Shown here piece by piece: positions 48,880 through 56,969 of a stretch of 64,000 bases of DNA. Below the pieces are notes generated by a model. It was not told the origin of the DNA, made no database searches, and saw only the letters and a list, made by a program, of their open reading frames with translations. The stretch is from contig NZ_BMUL01000012.1 in assembly GCF_014650175.1 (NCBI RefSeq), positions 124,001 through 188,000 of the forward strand. Reading direction: 5' to 3'. The stretch's first letter is position 1. The number at the start of each line of letters is the position of its first letter. A program made the position numbers and the translations under genes. The DNA comes from Streptomyces termitum (GTDB taxonomy: Bacteria; Actinomycetota; Actinomycetes; Streptomycetales; Streptomycetaceae).

Positions 48880-50289
48880 TCAGCGCTCCCAGGACAGGGC
48901 GAACAGCCCCCGCCGGGCCCCCTCCTCGTACGCCTCCCGCAGCTCCGGGTCGTCCAGCAGCCCGCGCAGCGCCTCCTCGCTCCGCTCCCGCGCCAGCACG
49001 CAGAACCGGCCCGGCCGGTAGGAGGCGTCGAAGACCGAGGTCCGCAGCAGGTCGACGGCGCCCAGGAGGTGGGCCGCCCGGTCCGGGCGGCCGTCCAGCA
49101 GCCGCAGCCGGGCCAGGAGTTCGGCCGCGCAGGAGGCGCCGACCGCCGAGCCCAGGCGCAGGTGTTCGCGCAGCGCCCGCCGGGCGTGCTCGGCGGCCCG
49201 GGCCCGCTCCCCGTCCCGGACCAGGAGTTCGGCCCGCGCGTGGTGCGCCCAGGCGTCCGCGGACAGGTCGCGGCCCGCCGCCCCGGTCCGCAGCTCCGCC
49301 CCGTCCCGCTCCAGCCGCTCCAGGGCCTCCCGGGCGGCGTCCGGGTCGGCGCGGGCCAGGCAGAGGGCGATCGAGGCCCAGCACGCCTCCCGGGTGGGGC
49401 CGAAGTCGGGTACCTCGCCGAGCTGTTCCAGCGCTTCGCGGAACTCGGCCACCGCCGCCCGGGGCCGGCCCTGGTGGAGGGCGATCGCCCCGCGCAGGTG
49501 GGCCAGCATCCCCAGGCAGCGCACGTCCCCGTCCCGTACCGCCGCCGCCCAGGCCCGGCCGAGCAGCGGGTCGGCGTCCTCGGGGCGTCCGGACTCCAGC
49601 TCCAGGAAGGCGGCGAGCCAGAGCGCGCGGGCGGGCGGCGGGCCCTCGTGCAGGGCGAGCGCGTGCCGCAGCCGGGTGCGGCCCTCGACGCCCCGCCCGC
49701 AGGCCACCCACAGGAACCACAGGGCGACCGCCACCTCCAGGGCGGGTCCGGTCTCCTCGGCGGGCGCGAGCGGCGCCGTCGTGGGGTCCATGGCGGCCGC
49801 CAGGTCGGGCAGTTCGCGCAGGGCCAGGTCGCGGGCGTCGAGCTGGCGGCCGTGCTGCCACCAGGCGGCGGCCCGCCGGGCGACGCCCACGCACCAGCGG
49901 CGGTGGTGGCGCAGGACGGTCGCGCGGTCGCCCCGGGCGGTGAGCCGCCGGGCGCCGACGGCCCGCATGGCGTGCGGCATCCAGTGGCGCGGTCCGCCCT
50001 CCTCGCCGTCGAAGCGGTCGTCCACCGGCAGCAGCGCCCGGGGGGCGAGCCGGTCCAGGACGGTGCCGACCCCGGCGGCGGCGAGCGTCCCGTAACCGCA
50101 GACCTCCTCCACCGCCCGCCGGTCGAAGGCTCCCTCGAAGACGGAGAGCCGCTCCCACAGCAGGCGCTCGGCGGGCCCGCAGGCCAGGTAGCCCTCCTCG
50201 GCGGCGGCGAGCTGGGCCGTCCCGACCGGCTCGCCCCACAGCATTTCGTACTCCGGCGGCTCTCCCACCGCTCGCCCCATCGAGCCCAT
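48880..50289 (-). CDS. Winged-helix/TPR protein resembling the C-terminal half of AfsR/LAL regulators
   Basis: About 469 residues. Residues near 35-55 (L-L-W-E-R-L-S-V-F-E-G-A-F-D) and the following stretch match the winged helix that follows the NB-ARC ATPase in large regulators of the AfsR and LuxR-LAL kind. The rest consists of TPR-like helical repeats rich in Ala/Arg/Leu. Neither the ATPase P-loop nor a DNA-binding domain is present: it is the sensory half alone. Start uncertain: ATG 50289 taken; GTG 50343 (in frame) and ATG 50280 are alternatives. The upstream DNA has no in-frame P-loop that would make it a broken longer gene. Confidence 0.7.
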   Translation of the reverse strand: MGSMGRAVGEPPEYEMLWGEPVGTAQLAAAEEGYLACGPAERLLWERLSVFEGAFDRRAVEEVCGYGTLAAAGVGTVLDRLAPRALLPVDDRFDGEEGGPRHWMPHAMRAVGARRLTARGDRATVLRHHRRWCVGVARRAAAWWQHGRQLDARDLALRELPDLAAAMDPTTAPLAPAEETGPALEVAVALWFLWVACGRGVEGRTRLRHALALHEGPPPARALWLAAFLELESGRPEDADPLLGRAWAAAVRDGDVRCLGMLAHLRGAIALHQGRPRAAVAEFREALEQLGEVPDFGPTREACWASIALCLARADPDAAREALERLERDGAELRTGAAGRDLSADAWAHHARAELLVRDGERARAAEHARRALREHLRLGSAVGASCAAELLARLRLLDGRPDRAAHLLGAVDLLRTSVFDASYRPGRFCVLARERSEEALRGLLDDPELREAYEEGARRGLFALSWER

Positions 50290-50488
50290 CCCCCGTACGT
50301 CCCCGTTCTCCCCGCGCGCCACACGATCGCCGGGTGTCGCCACTGTGACGCATCGGGGCGCTCATGGCCACCACCCCGGGGGGCGGGTTCCGGCCGTCCC
50401 TTCCCGCCCGCCCGGCGGGGGCGCGGTGGTCCGGCTCCGGCCGGGCGGGGCCGGGAGCCCTCGTGGCGGGGGGCCGGGGGCGGCCCCG

Positions 50489-50494
50489 TACCGT
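50489..50494 (+). promoter_or_regulatory. -10 box of leaderless SURF1 gene
   Basis: TACCGT followed by 7 bases and the GTG at 50502. The same hexamer and spacing occur before the last gene of the window (63097-63110). Confidence 0.5.
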
Positions 50495-50501
50495 GGGGGG
50501 C

Positions 50502-51251
50502 GTGTACCGGTTCCTGAGGACCCCCCGCTGGTGGGGGATCCATCTCTTCGTCCTGCTGGCCATCCCCTTCTGCGTGTTCATGGGGACCTGGCAGATGGGC
50601 AAGTTCGAGGATCGCGTCGACTCCCACCGGGAGGCGGAGCAAAAGCCGCCGGCGAGCGCGGAGGCGGCCGTGCCGCTGGCGTCGCTGCTGCCGGTGGACA
50701 AGGAGACCTCCGGGCGGGCGGCGAAGGCCCGGGGCCGGTACGGGAAGCAGTTCCTGGTGCCGGGCCGCGAGCTGGACGGGAGGTCGGGGGCGTACGTGCT
50801 GACGCTGCTGCGGACGGACGGCGGCCGGTCGCTGCCGGTGGTCCGGGGCTGGCTGCCGGCGGGCGCCGAGGCCCCCGCCCCGCCGTCCGGCGAGGTCACG
50901 GTGGTGGGCGCGCTCCAGGCGTCGGAGAACCAGGGCACCAAGGGCGTCACGGCGGGCGGGCTGCCCGAGGGGCAGCTCGGCATGATCAGCGCGGCTTCGC
51001 TGGTGAACGTGGTGGACGACGAGGTGTACGACGCGTGGGTCACGCTGAGCGCGTCGCCGGCCGGTCTCACCCCGGTCCCGGCCGCCGCGGCGGCGGGCAC
51101 CGGCCTGGACGCGAAGGCGTTCCAGAACCTCGGCTACACGGCGGAGTGGTTCGTCTTCGCGGGCTTCGTGGTCTTCATGTGGTTCCGGCTGCTGCGCCGG
51201 GAGGCGGAGGCGGCCCGCGACGCGGAGCTGGGCCTGGACGGGCAGGGCTGA
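50502..51251 (+). CDS. SURF1-family protein
   Basis: A 249-residue SURF1 protein, a haem-handling assembly factor for cytochrome c oxidase. Two membrane helices near residues 12-30 and 214-232 enclose the extracytoplasmic domain; W-Q-M-G-K near 33, G-R-Y near 75, V-V-R-G-W-L near 114 and N-L-G-Y-T-A-E-W-F-V-F near 208 are typical. The frame opens at 50364, but codon bias and a TACCGT box support GTG 50502. Divergent from the winged-helix/TPR gene. Confidence 0.88.
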   Translation: MYRFLRTPRWWGIHLFVLLAIPFCVFMGTWQMGKFEDRVDSHREAEQKPPASAEAAVPLASLLPVDKETSGRAAKARGRYGKQFLVPGRELDGRSGAYVLTLLRTDGGRSLPVVRGWLPAGAEAPAPPSGEVTVVGALQASENQGTKGVTAGGLPEGQLGMISAASLVNVVDDEVYDAWVTLSASPAGLTPVPAAAAAGTGLDAKAFQNLGYTAEWFVFAGFVVFMWFRLLRREAEAARDAELGLDGQG

Positions 51252-51260
51252 GGGGTACGG

Positions 51261-51298
51261 GGAAGGGGCCGGGGAGCGCGTGCTCCCCGGCCCCTTCC
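51261..51298. terminator. Bidirectional terminator
   Basis: A perfect 17-bp stem (GGAAGGGGCCGGGGAGC and its complement) around GCGT, between the SURF1 gene and the convergent DUF4232-like gene. Confidence 0.88.
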
Positions 51299-51309
51299 GC
51301 GTACCGCGC

Positions 51310-52536
51310 TCAGTTCTTGAGGAGGCCGGTCCGGTAGACGGTGCCGGCGCAGGCGTCCGGCAGGACGGTCTCGGCGGACGGGCTGCCGGGCTCGGCGGTG
51401 TGGCTGACGGTGATGCCGCCGGTCGCCGGGCCGCCCCGCAGGAGCTGGGCGGACATGCCGGTGTCGGTGCCGGTCTTGCCGCCCGGCTCGGTGCCGCCCG
51501 CCGGGGTGCCCTCGCCGCCGGGGCCCGTGGTGGGCTCGACGACGACGCCGCCGCTGGGGGTGGGCGTCGGCGCGGTCGGCGTCGGCGTCGGGACGGTGGG
51601 CGGCGGGACGGAGGCGGTGGGGCTCGGGGTGGTGCCGGTGGTCGGGCAGGTCGCGCTCGGCACCCAGGCGAACTTCACCTGGTACGAGTCGCCCACCGCG
51701 AGGAGCAGCGAGGAGGAGTCCCCCGAGGGGTCGGGCAGGCCGTCGGCCGGGTCTCCGGCGGAGTGCCGCACGACGCTGATCCGGCCGGGGTCGGCGGCGC
51801 CGCTGGTGCGGACGCCGACGAGGCCGTCGCCGTCGACGAGGCAGGGGGCCGTGGAGGCGTTGACGAGGGTGAAGCCGCCGTAGACCGTGCCCTTGGCGTC
51901 GGGGTTGCCGGAGCCGACGCCGGTCACCTTGAGGGCGTCGCCGGCGCAGCGGGGCGCGGTGACGCCGGGGGCGGTGCCGGTGGCGCCGGGGCCGGGGAGG
52001 TCGCCGGTCTGCCCGGCGCCCTGCGGGGTGCCCTCGGCGGGCGGGGTCGGGGCGGCGGGGCTGCGGGTCCCGGCGGGGCCCTCGGTGTCGGCCTCGGCGC
52101 CGGTGCCGCCCTGGGCCTGCTCGCCGTGTCCGGCGTTGACCGGGTGGGCGGCGGTGAGGCCGGGCGAGCCGGCGACATGCACCAGGGCGGGGACGGCGGT
52201 GCCGACCAGGACCACGGCGGCGGCGGCGCCGACGAGGGCCTGCCGCTTGCGGGCGCGGCGGGCCGGGACGGCGTGCCGCAGGTGGTCGAGGGCGTCGGTG
52301 GAGGGTTCGAGTCCGGCGACGGCGCCGTGGAGCAGCCGCCGCAGCGCCGGCTCGTCGTCGTCCCCGCCGTCCCCGCCGGGGCCGGGCTCGTTGTCCTTCA
52401 TCAGTCGTCCGCTCAGATCGTCACGTCCGGCGCGCTCCCGTCCCGGGAGGCGCCGGACGCGTTCGTCGGGGTCGTGGCGCTGCTCGTGGCCGCCGCGCTC
52501 GTCCCGCTTCCCGTCCTGCTCGGGGCCGCGGCTCAT
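51310..52536 (-). CDS. Membrane protein with DUF4232-like domain, sigma factor partner
   Basis: A 408-residue protein encoded directly after an ECF sigma factor; its ATG overlaps the sigma stop (ATGA). The N-terminal 95 residues are cytoplasmic, including a helical segment (P-A-L-R-R-L-L-H-G-A-V) that could bind a sigma factor, then one membrane helix (about 100-118), a Pro/Gly/Thr-rich spacer, and an extracellular DUF4232-like domain with four Cys (C-A-G-D near 198, C-L-V-D, C-P-T and C-A-G near 396). A Thr/Pro/Ser linker splits the last part. It is placed like an anti-sigma factor but has no recognised zinc-anti-sigma motif. Confidence 0.8.
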   Translation of the reverse strand: MSRGPEQDGKRDERGGHEQRHDPDERVRRLPGRERAGRDDLSGRLMKDNEPGPGGDGGDDDEPALRRLLHGAVAGLEPSTDALDHLRHAVPARRARKRQALVGAAAAVVLVGTAVPALVHVAGSPGLTAAHPVNAGHGEQAQGGTGAEADTEGPAGTRSPAAPTPPAEGTPQGAGQTGDLPGPGATGTAPGVTAPRCAGDALKVTGVGSGNPDAKGTVYGGFTLVNASTAPCLVDGDGLVGVRTSGAADPGRISVVRHSAGDPADGLPDPSGDSSSLLLAVGDSYQVKFAWVPSATCPTTGTTPSPTASVPPPTVPTPTPTAPTPTPSGGVVVEPTTGPGGEGTPAGGTEPGGKTGTDTGMSAQLLRGGPATGGITVSHTAEPGSPSAETVLPDACAGTVYRTGLLKN

Positions 52537-53240
52537 GCCTTCGCCTCCATGGCGATGCGGAGGGCCGCGATGCCCCGGGAACCGTACGCCTTCACCGAGC
52601 CGAGCGAGATGCCGAGGGTCTCGGCGACCTGCGCCTCCGTCATGTCGGCGAAGTAGCGCAGGACGAGGACCTCGCGCTGGCGGCGCTGGAGCCCCTTCAT
52701 CGCCTGGATGAGGGCGTCGCGCTCCAGCCGGTCGTAGGCGCCCTCCTCGGCGCTGGCCATGTCCGGCATCGGCTTGGACAGCAGCTTGAGGCCGAGGATG
52801 CGGCGGCGCAGCGCGGACCGGGAGAGGTTGACCACGGTCTGCCGCAGGTAGGCGAGGGTCTTCTCGGGTTCGCGGACGCGGCGGCGGGCGGAGTGGACGC
52901 GGATGAACGCCTCCTGGACGACGTCCTCGCAGGAGGCGGTGTCGTCGAGGAGGAGGGCGGCGAGGCCGAGGAGGGACCGGTAGTGGGCCCGGTAGGTCTC
53001 GGTGAGGTGGTCGACGGTGGTGCCGGCCGCGGGGGCGTCCTCGGCGGCGGCGCGCGGCGCGGGGATGCCGTCGACGGCGCCCGCGCGGGATTCGATGGGC
53101 ACGGTGGTGCTCACCGGCGGCCCGTCGAGGGCGCGCGGCCGGCCGGGCGGCAGGACCGCGCCGGGGCTCCGCCGGGGGAGCACGACCGGGCGCTTCCCGC
53201 GCGGCGGGGCGATCGCCGGTATGTCGAGTACGTCTGGCAC
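52533..53240 (-). CDS. SigE-family ECF RNA polymerase sigma factor
   Basis: A 235-residue ECF sigma factor. An unusual N-terminal extension of about 70 residues (Pro/Arg-rich) precedes sigma region 2 (L-T-E-T-Y-R-A-H-Y-R-S-L, D-D-T-A-S-C-E-D-V-V-Q-E-A-F near residue 110) and region 4 (L-Q-R-R-Q-R-E-V-L-V-L-R-Y-F and L-G-I-S-L-G-S-V-K-A-Y near 212). GTG 53240 is chosen because codons before it lose G/C third-position bias; no ribosome-binding site at the right distance is seen. GTG 53114 is the main alternative. Coupled to the DUF4232-like gene. Confidence 0.85.
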   Translation of the reverse strand: MPDVLDIPAIAPPRGKRPVVLPRRSPGAVLPPGRPRALDGPPVSTTVPIESRAGAVDGIPAPRAAAEDAPAAGTTVDHLTETYRAHYRSLLGLAALLLDDTASCEDVVQEAFIRVHSARRRVREPEKTLAYLRQTVVNLSRSALRRRILGLKLLSKPMPDMASAEEGAYDRLERDALIQAMKGLQRRQREVLVLRYFADMTEAQVAETLGISLGSVKAYGSRGIAALRIAMEAKA

Positions 53241-53617
53241 GGCTGTTTGACGCGTGTCTCCCCGGGATGGTTGTACGGGTCCGCCTCCGGTCCCGGTGGC
53301 GGCTCGTTCGTCCTCATGCGCAACCGTTCTCCCCCTGCCCCGTTCCACCGCGTGCCCCACGTCGCGGTCGTGGGTGAACGCGGAGACGCACCCCGTCCGC
53401 CCCGTAGTTGCGGCATGGGGGAAACAGCATCGTCCGCCACGGCATCGCCGCAGTTCAAGTGGGTTCCGCCACCGACTTGATCACAGGATGTTCACAGATC
53501 CTCCTAAGACCCCCCAATCGGAACGGCCGGAATCGGTCGGCCGGTTCACCGCGCCCGTGACGCACCGCGCCCGGCCGCTGGAGGGCGGCCGGGCGCGGTG
53601 GGAGGGAGCGCGGCGGG
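53241..53617. other. Intergenic region between the sigma and aspartokinase genes
   Basis: A 377-base gap holding the aspartokinase terminator (53563-53600). The stretch 53440-53515 is relatively A+T-rich and probably carries the sigma gene promoter; a GGAACC hexamer on the minus strand near 53467 resembles an ECF-type -35 box but no certain -10 follows. No gene, notably no asd. Confidence 0.4.
53563..53600 (-). terminator. Terminator of the aspartokinase gene
   Basis: CACCGCGCCCGGCCGC (53563-53578) and its complement (53585-53600) form a perfect 16-bp stem with a 6-base loop, 18 bases past the aspartokinase stop. Confidence 0.85.
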
Positions 53618-54886
53618 TCAGCGGCCGGTGCCCCCGTAGACGACGGCCTCGTCCGAGTCGCTGTCCAGGCCGAAGGCCGTGTGGACGGCGCGGACGGCCT
53701 CGTCGACGTCGTCGGCGCGGGTGACGACCGAGATCCGGATCTCGGAGGTCGAGATCAGCTCGATGTTGACGCCCGCGTCGGACAGGGCGCGGAAGAAGTC
53801 CGCGGTGACGCCCGGGTTGGTCTTCATGCCGGCGCCGACGAGGGAGATCTTGCCGATCTGGTCGTCGTAGCGCAGCGAGTCGAAGCCGATGGCGCCCTTG
53901 GCCTTCTCCAGGGCGTCGATGGCCTTGCGGCCCTCCGCCTTGGGGAGGGTGAAGGAGATGTCGGTGAGGCCGGTGGAGGCCGCCGACACGTTCTGCACGA
54001 TCATGTCGATGTTGATCTCGGCGTCCGCGACGGCCCGGAAGATGGCCGCGGCCTCGCCCGGCTTGTCCGGCACCCCGACGACGGTGATCTTCGCCTCGGA
54101 GGTGTCGTGGGCGACACCGGAGATGATGGCCTGCTCCACCTTGTCCCCTGTCGGTTCGTTGCTGACCCACGTGCCCTGGAGTCCGGAGAAGGACGAGCGG
54201 ACGTGGATCGGGATGTTGTAGCGGCGTGCGTACTCGACGCAGCGGTGCAGCAGCACCTTGGAGCCGGAGGCGGCGAGCTCCAGCATGTCCTCGAAGGAGA
54301 TCCAGTCGATCTTCTTCGCCTTGGTCACCACACGCGGGTCGGCGGTGAACACGCCGTCGACGTCGGTGTAGATCTCGCAGACCTCGGCGTCGAGCGCGGC
54401 GGCGAGCGCCACGGCCGTGGTGTCGGAGCCGCCGCGGCCGAGGGTGGTGATGTCCTTCTTGTCCTGGGACACGCCCTGGAAGCCCGCGACGATGGCGATG
54501 TTGCCCTCGTCGAGGGCGGTGCGGATGCGGCCCGGCGTGACATCGATGATGCGCGCCTTGTTGTGGACCGAGTCGGTGATGACACCCGCCTGGCTGCCGG
54601 TGAACGACTGGGCCTCGTGGCCCAGGTTTTTGATCGCCATGGCCAGCAGGGCCATGGAGATCCGCTCTCCGGCGGTCAGCAGCATGTCGAACTCACGTCC
54701 GGCAGGCATGGGGGAAACCTGCTCGGCGAGATCGATCAGCTCGTCCGTCGTGTCGCCCATCGCGGAGACCACGACGACCACCTGGTGGCCGTTCTTCTTG
54801 GCTTCCACGATCCGCTTGGCGACGCGCTTGATGCCTTCGGCATCGGCAACGGAGGAGCCTCCGTACTTCTGCACGACAAGGCCCAC
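53618..54886 (-). CDS. ask: Aspartate kinase
   Basis: A 422-residue aspartokinase, first step of the aspartate pathway (lysine, threonine, methionine, diaminopimelate). K-Y-G-G-S-S-V at the N-terminus, catalytic core to about 240, and two C-terminal ACT domains (about 265-410) for feedback control by Lys/Thr. A GTG at 54139, preceded by AGGGGACAAG, could start a separate 173-residue beta subunit, V-E-Q-A-I-I-S-G, as reported for related enzymes. Starts with GTG 54886 after GAGGAG. A -10-like TAGACT lies upstream (about 54935-54940). It is followed by a terminator rather than by asd. Confidence 0.96.
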   Translation of the reverse strand: MGLVVQKYGGSSVADAEGIKRVAKRIVEAKKNGHQVVVVVSAMGDTTDELIDLAEQVSPMPAGREFDMLLTAGERISMALLAMAIKNLGHEAQSFTGSQAGVITDSVHNKARIIDVTPGRIRTALDEGNIAIVAGFQGVSQDKKDITTLGRGGSDTTAVALAAALDAEVCEIYTDVDGVFTADPRVVTKAKKIDWISFEDMLELAASGSKVLLHRCVEYARRYNIPIHVRSSFSGLQGTWVSNEPTGDKVEQAIISGVAHDTSEAKITVVGVPDKPGEAAAIFRAVADAEINIDMIVQNVSAASTGLTDISFTLPKAEGRKAIDALEKAKGAIGFDSLRYDDQIGKISLVGAGMKTNPGVTADFFRALSDAGVNIELISTSEIRISVVTRADDVDEAVRAVHTAFGLDSDSDEAVVYGGTGR

Positions 54887-54968
54887 GTGCGCTCCTCGCT
54901 CGGTCGGTGCCGCAGCCCGCGCTGCGGTCGGCTCAGTCTAACGAGCGACCGAAAAACACCGGCTCGCT

Positions 54969-55002
54969 ATCACATCCTGAGACGACATGCTCAGGAAGTG
55001 AT
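54969..55002 (-). terminator. Terminator between DUF5063 and aspartokinase genes
   Basis: ATCACATCCTGAG pairs with CTCAGGAAGTGAT (one A-A mismatch) around an 8-base loop, 12 bases past the DUF5063 stop. Further along the minus strand a second, bulged stem AGCGAGCCG/CGGTCGCT surrounds GTGTTTTT. Confidence 0.6.
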
Positions 55003-55013
55003 CATTCGGTGCC

Positions 55014-55670
55014 CTAGAGGCCCTTCAGGCCGAGGGGCCCTGCGATCTCCTGGACCATGACGCGGCCCGCCTCCTCGGCGAGGTCGTCGTCCGCCAGGTC
55101 CTCGTCCGTGTCGAGGCCGTCGAGGGCCGCGAGGGGCTGGTCGAGGCGGACGTGGGCGACCAGGGACTGGAGGGCCCGCAGGGTGGCCGAGGCGGTCGGG
55201 CCCCAGTTGGAGAAGTACGAGAACTGCCACCACCACAGGGCCTCGCTGGTGCGGCCCGCGCGGTAGTGGGCGAGACCGTGGCGGAGGTCGGCGACGATGT
55301 CGGCGAGGTTGTCCGAGATGCGGGCCGGGACCGGCGCCTTGCGGGGCTCGTACGGGTCGAAGACCTCGGAGAAGACGTCGATCGGCTCCAGCATCACCGC
55401 GAACCGCTCGCGCAGGTCGTCCACGTCCGGTTCCGGGCCCGTGTCCGGCTCGTACCGCTCGTCGGGGACGATGTCCTCGTGCGCGCCCAGCCGGCCGCCC
55501 GCGAGCAGCAGCTGCGAGATCTCCAGGAGCAGGAAGGGCACCGCGCTGTCCGGCTCGTCGCCCTTGGCGACCTCCGTGGTGGCGACGATGAAGCTCTCGA
55601 CGGAGTCGGCGATCTGGACCGCGAAGTCGTCGGGGTTCTGCGTGATGGAGTGCAGCGTGGGGTCAGACAT
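55014..55670 (-). CDS. DUF5063-domain protein
   Basis: A 218-residue acidic helical protein of the DUF5063 family, found next to recR in streptomycetes; function unknown. Features: L-L-L-E-I-S-Q-L-L-L-A-G-G near residue 49 and a Trp/Tyr-rich helix E-A-L-W-W-W-Q-F-S-Y-F near 140. The ATG at 55670 has GGGAGG 7 bases upstream. Located 35 bases after recR, so it is part of the recR operon. Confidence 0.82.
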   Translation of the reverse strand: MSDPTLHSITQNPDDFAVQIADSVESFIVATTEVAKGDEPDSAVPFLLLEISQLLLAGGRLGAHEDIVPDERYEPDTGPEPDVDDLRERFAVMLEPIDVFSEVFDPYEPRKAPVPARISDNLADIVADLRHGLAHYRAGRTSEALWWWQFSYFSNWGPTASATLRALQSLVAHVRLDQPLAALDGLDTDEDLADDDLAEEAGRVMVQEIAGPLGLKGL

Positions 55671-55705
55671 CGAGGAGCCTCCCTGGGAGCGCGCCGGCCC
55701 TGTCG

Positions 55706-56305
55706 TCATACATCTAGCAGCCTCCGGCCCTCGAAGGCACGGCCCAGCGTCACCTCGTCGGCGTACTCCAGGTCGCCGCCGACCGGGAGGCCGCTGGCGA
55801 GCCGGGTGACCTTGAGCCCCATGGGCTTGATCATCCGGGCCAGGTAGGTGGCGGTGGCCTCGCCCTCCAGGTTGGGGTCGGTGGCCAGGATCAGCTCGGT
55901 GACCGCGCCGTCCGCGAGGCGGGCCAGCAGCTCGCGGATCCGCAGGTCGTCGGGGCCGACGCCCTCGATCGGGCTGATCGCGCCGCCGAGGACGTGGTAC
56001 CGCCCCCGGAACTCGCGGGTCCGCTCGATCGCGACGACGTCCTTCGGCTCCTCGACCACGCAGATCACGGTGAGGTCCCGGCGCGGGTCGCGGCAGATGT
56101 TGCACAGCTCCTGCTGCGCCACGTTCCCGCAGACCGCGCAGAACCGGACCTTCTCCTTGACCTCCAGGAGGGCGTGGGCGAGCCGGCGGACGTCCGTCGG
56201 CTCGGCCTGGAGCACGTGGAAGGCGATCCGCTGCGCGCTCTTGGGACCGACGCCGGGCAGCCTGCCCAGCTCGTCGATCAGGTCCTGGACCACGCCTTCG
56301 TACAA
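55706..56305 (-). CDS. recR: Recombination protein RecR
   Basis: RecR, 199 residues, full length; loads or assists RecO/RecA at gaps. Helix-hairpin-helix L-P-G-V-G-P-K-S-A-Q-R near residue 15, zinc finger C-A-V-C-x11-C-x2-C near 57-72 (C-G-N near the start, C-N-I-C), Toprim domain V-V-E-E-P-K-D near 82. It starts with the rare TTG codon at 56305, supported by GGAAGGG 8 bases upstream and by the conserved M-Y-E-G N-terminus. Confidence 0.97.
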   Translation of the reverse strand: MYEGVVQDLIDELGRLPGVGPKSAQRIAFHVLQAEPTDVRRLAHALLEVKEKVRFCAVCGNVAQQELCNICRDPRRDLTVICVVEEPKDVVAIERTREFRGRYHVLGGAISPIEGVGPDDLRIRELLARLADGAVTELILATDPNLEGEATATYLARMIKPMGLKVTRLASGLPVGGDLEYADEVTLGRAFEGRRLLDV

Positions 56306-56363
56306 CGGAACGCCCTTCCGGGGAGTGCTCTGGTGCTCTTACGGTAGTGGCTGGGGGCGCCGG

Positions 56364-56699
56364 TCAGAAGCCCAGACCCGGCATCCCGCCGAGGCCCTGC
56401 GCGAGCGGGCCCAGCTTGGCCTGCTGGAGCTGCCGCGCGTTGTCGTTGGCGGCCTGGACGGCGGCGACGACGAGGTCGGCCAGGGTCTCGGTGTCCTCGG
56501 GGTCGACCGCCTTCGGATCGATGACGAGGGCGCGCAGCTCGCCGGAGCCGGTGACGGTCGCGGTCACCAGACCGCCGCCCGCCCGGCCCTCGACCTCGGT
56601 CGCGGCGAGCTCCTGCTGGGCGCGGGCGAGGTCCTGCTGCATCTTCTGCGCCTGCTGGAAGATCTGCTGCATGTCGGGCTGGCCGCCACCGGGGATCAC
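56364..56699 (-). CDS. YbaB/EbfC nucleoid-associated protein
   Basis: A 111-residue YbaB/EbfC-family DNA-binding protein, dimeric, always near recR. Q-Q-I-F-Q-Q-A-Q-K-M-Q-Q-D-L-A helix near residue 11, V-T-A-T-V-T-G-S-G-E strand near 50. GTG at 56699 has GAGGAG 5 bases upstream; an in-frame GTG two codons earlier (56705) overlaps that site and is less likely. Upstream neighbour of recR with 58 bases between. No dnaX gene is next to it here. Confidence 0.93.
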   Translation of the reverse strand: MIPGGGQPDMQQIFQQAQKMQQDLARAQQELAATEVEGRAGGGLVTATVTGSGELRALVIDPKAVDPEDTETLADLVVAAVQAANDNARQLQQAKLGPLAQGLGGMPGLGF

Positions 56700-56969
56700 G
56701 GTCACTCCTCGTGGTTGAAGATCGGCCGGTCACGTGTCGTACCGGTGGTTCGAGCCTACGTGGTCGCGGACCGCCCCGCCGGGGCAACTCTTTCGGGTGA
56801 GGGACGGCGGGCTCCTCTACCTGATCAACCCGCCCGTGCGGGCGGAAATCCCGGGATTCCGGGCCCGCGGCCCTCCATTCGGCGGTAGGAAGGGCGGGCA
56901 CCACGTGCACCGCACGTCACAGAAGGACACGAGCGACACGAACGCTGGGCTGAACAGAGGAGTCCCCCG

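Noticed and set aside
47783..51100. 1105-codon minus-strand frame
   Set aside because: Crosses several genes on both strands; only its parts in other frames are real genes.
53111..53315. 68-codon upstream frame ending in GTGA overlap with an internal sigma GTG
   Set aside because: It has a good purine-rich upstream sequence, but the sigma frame itself keeps G/C third positions from 53240, and this frame is Cys/Ser/Arg-rich as expected for an out-of-frame reading.
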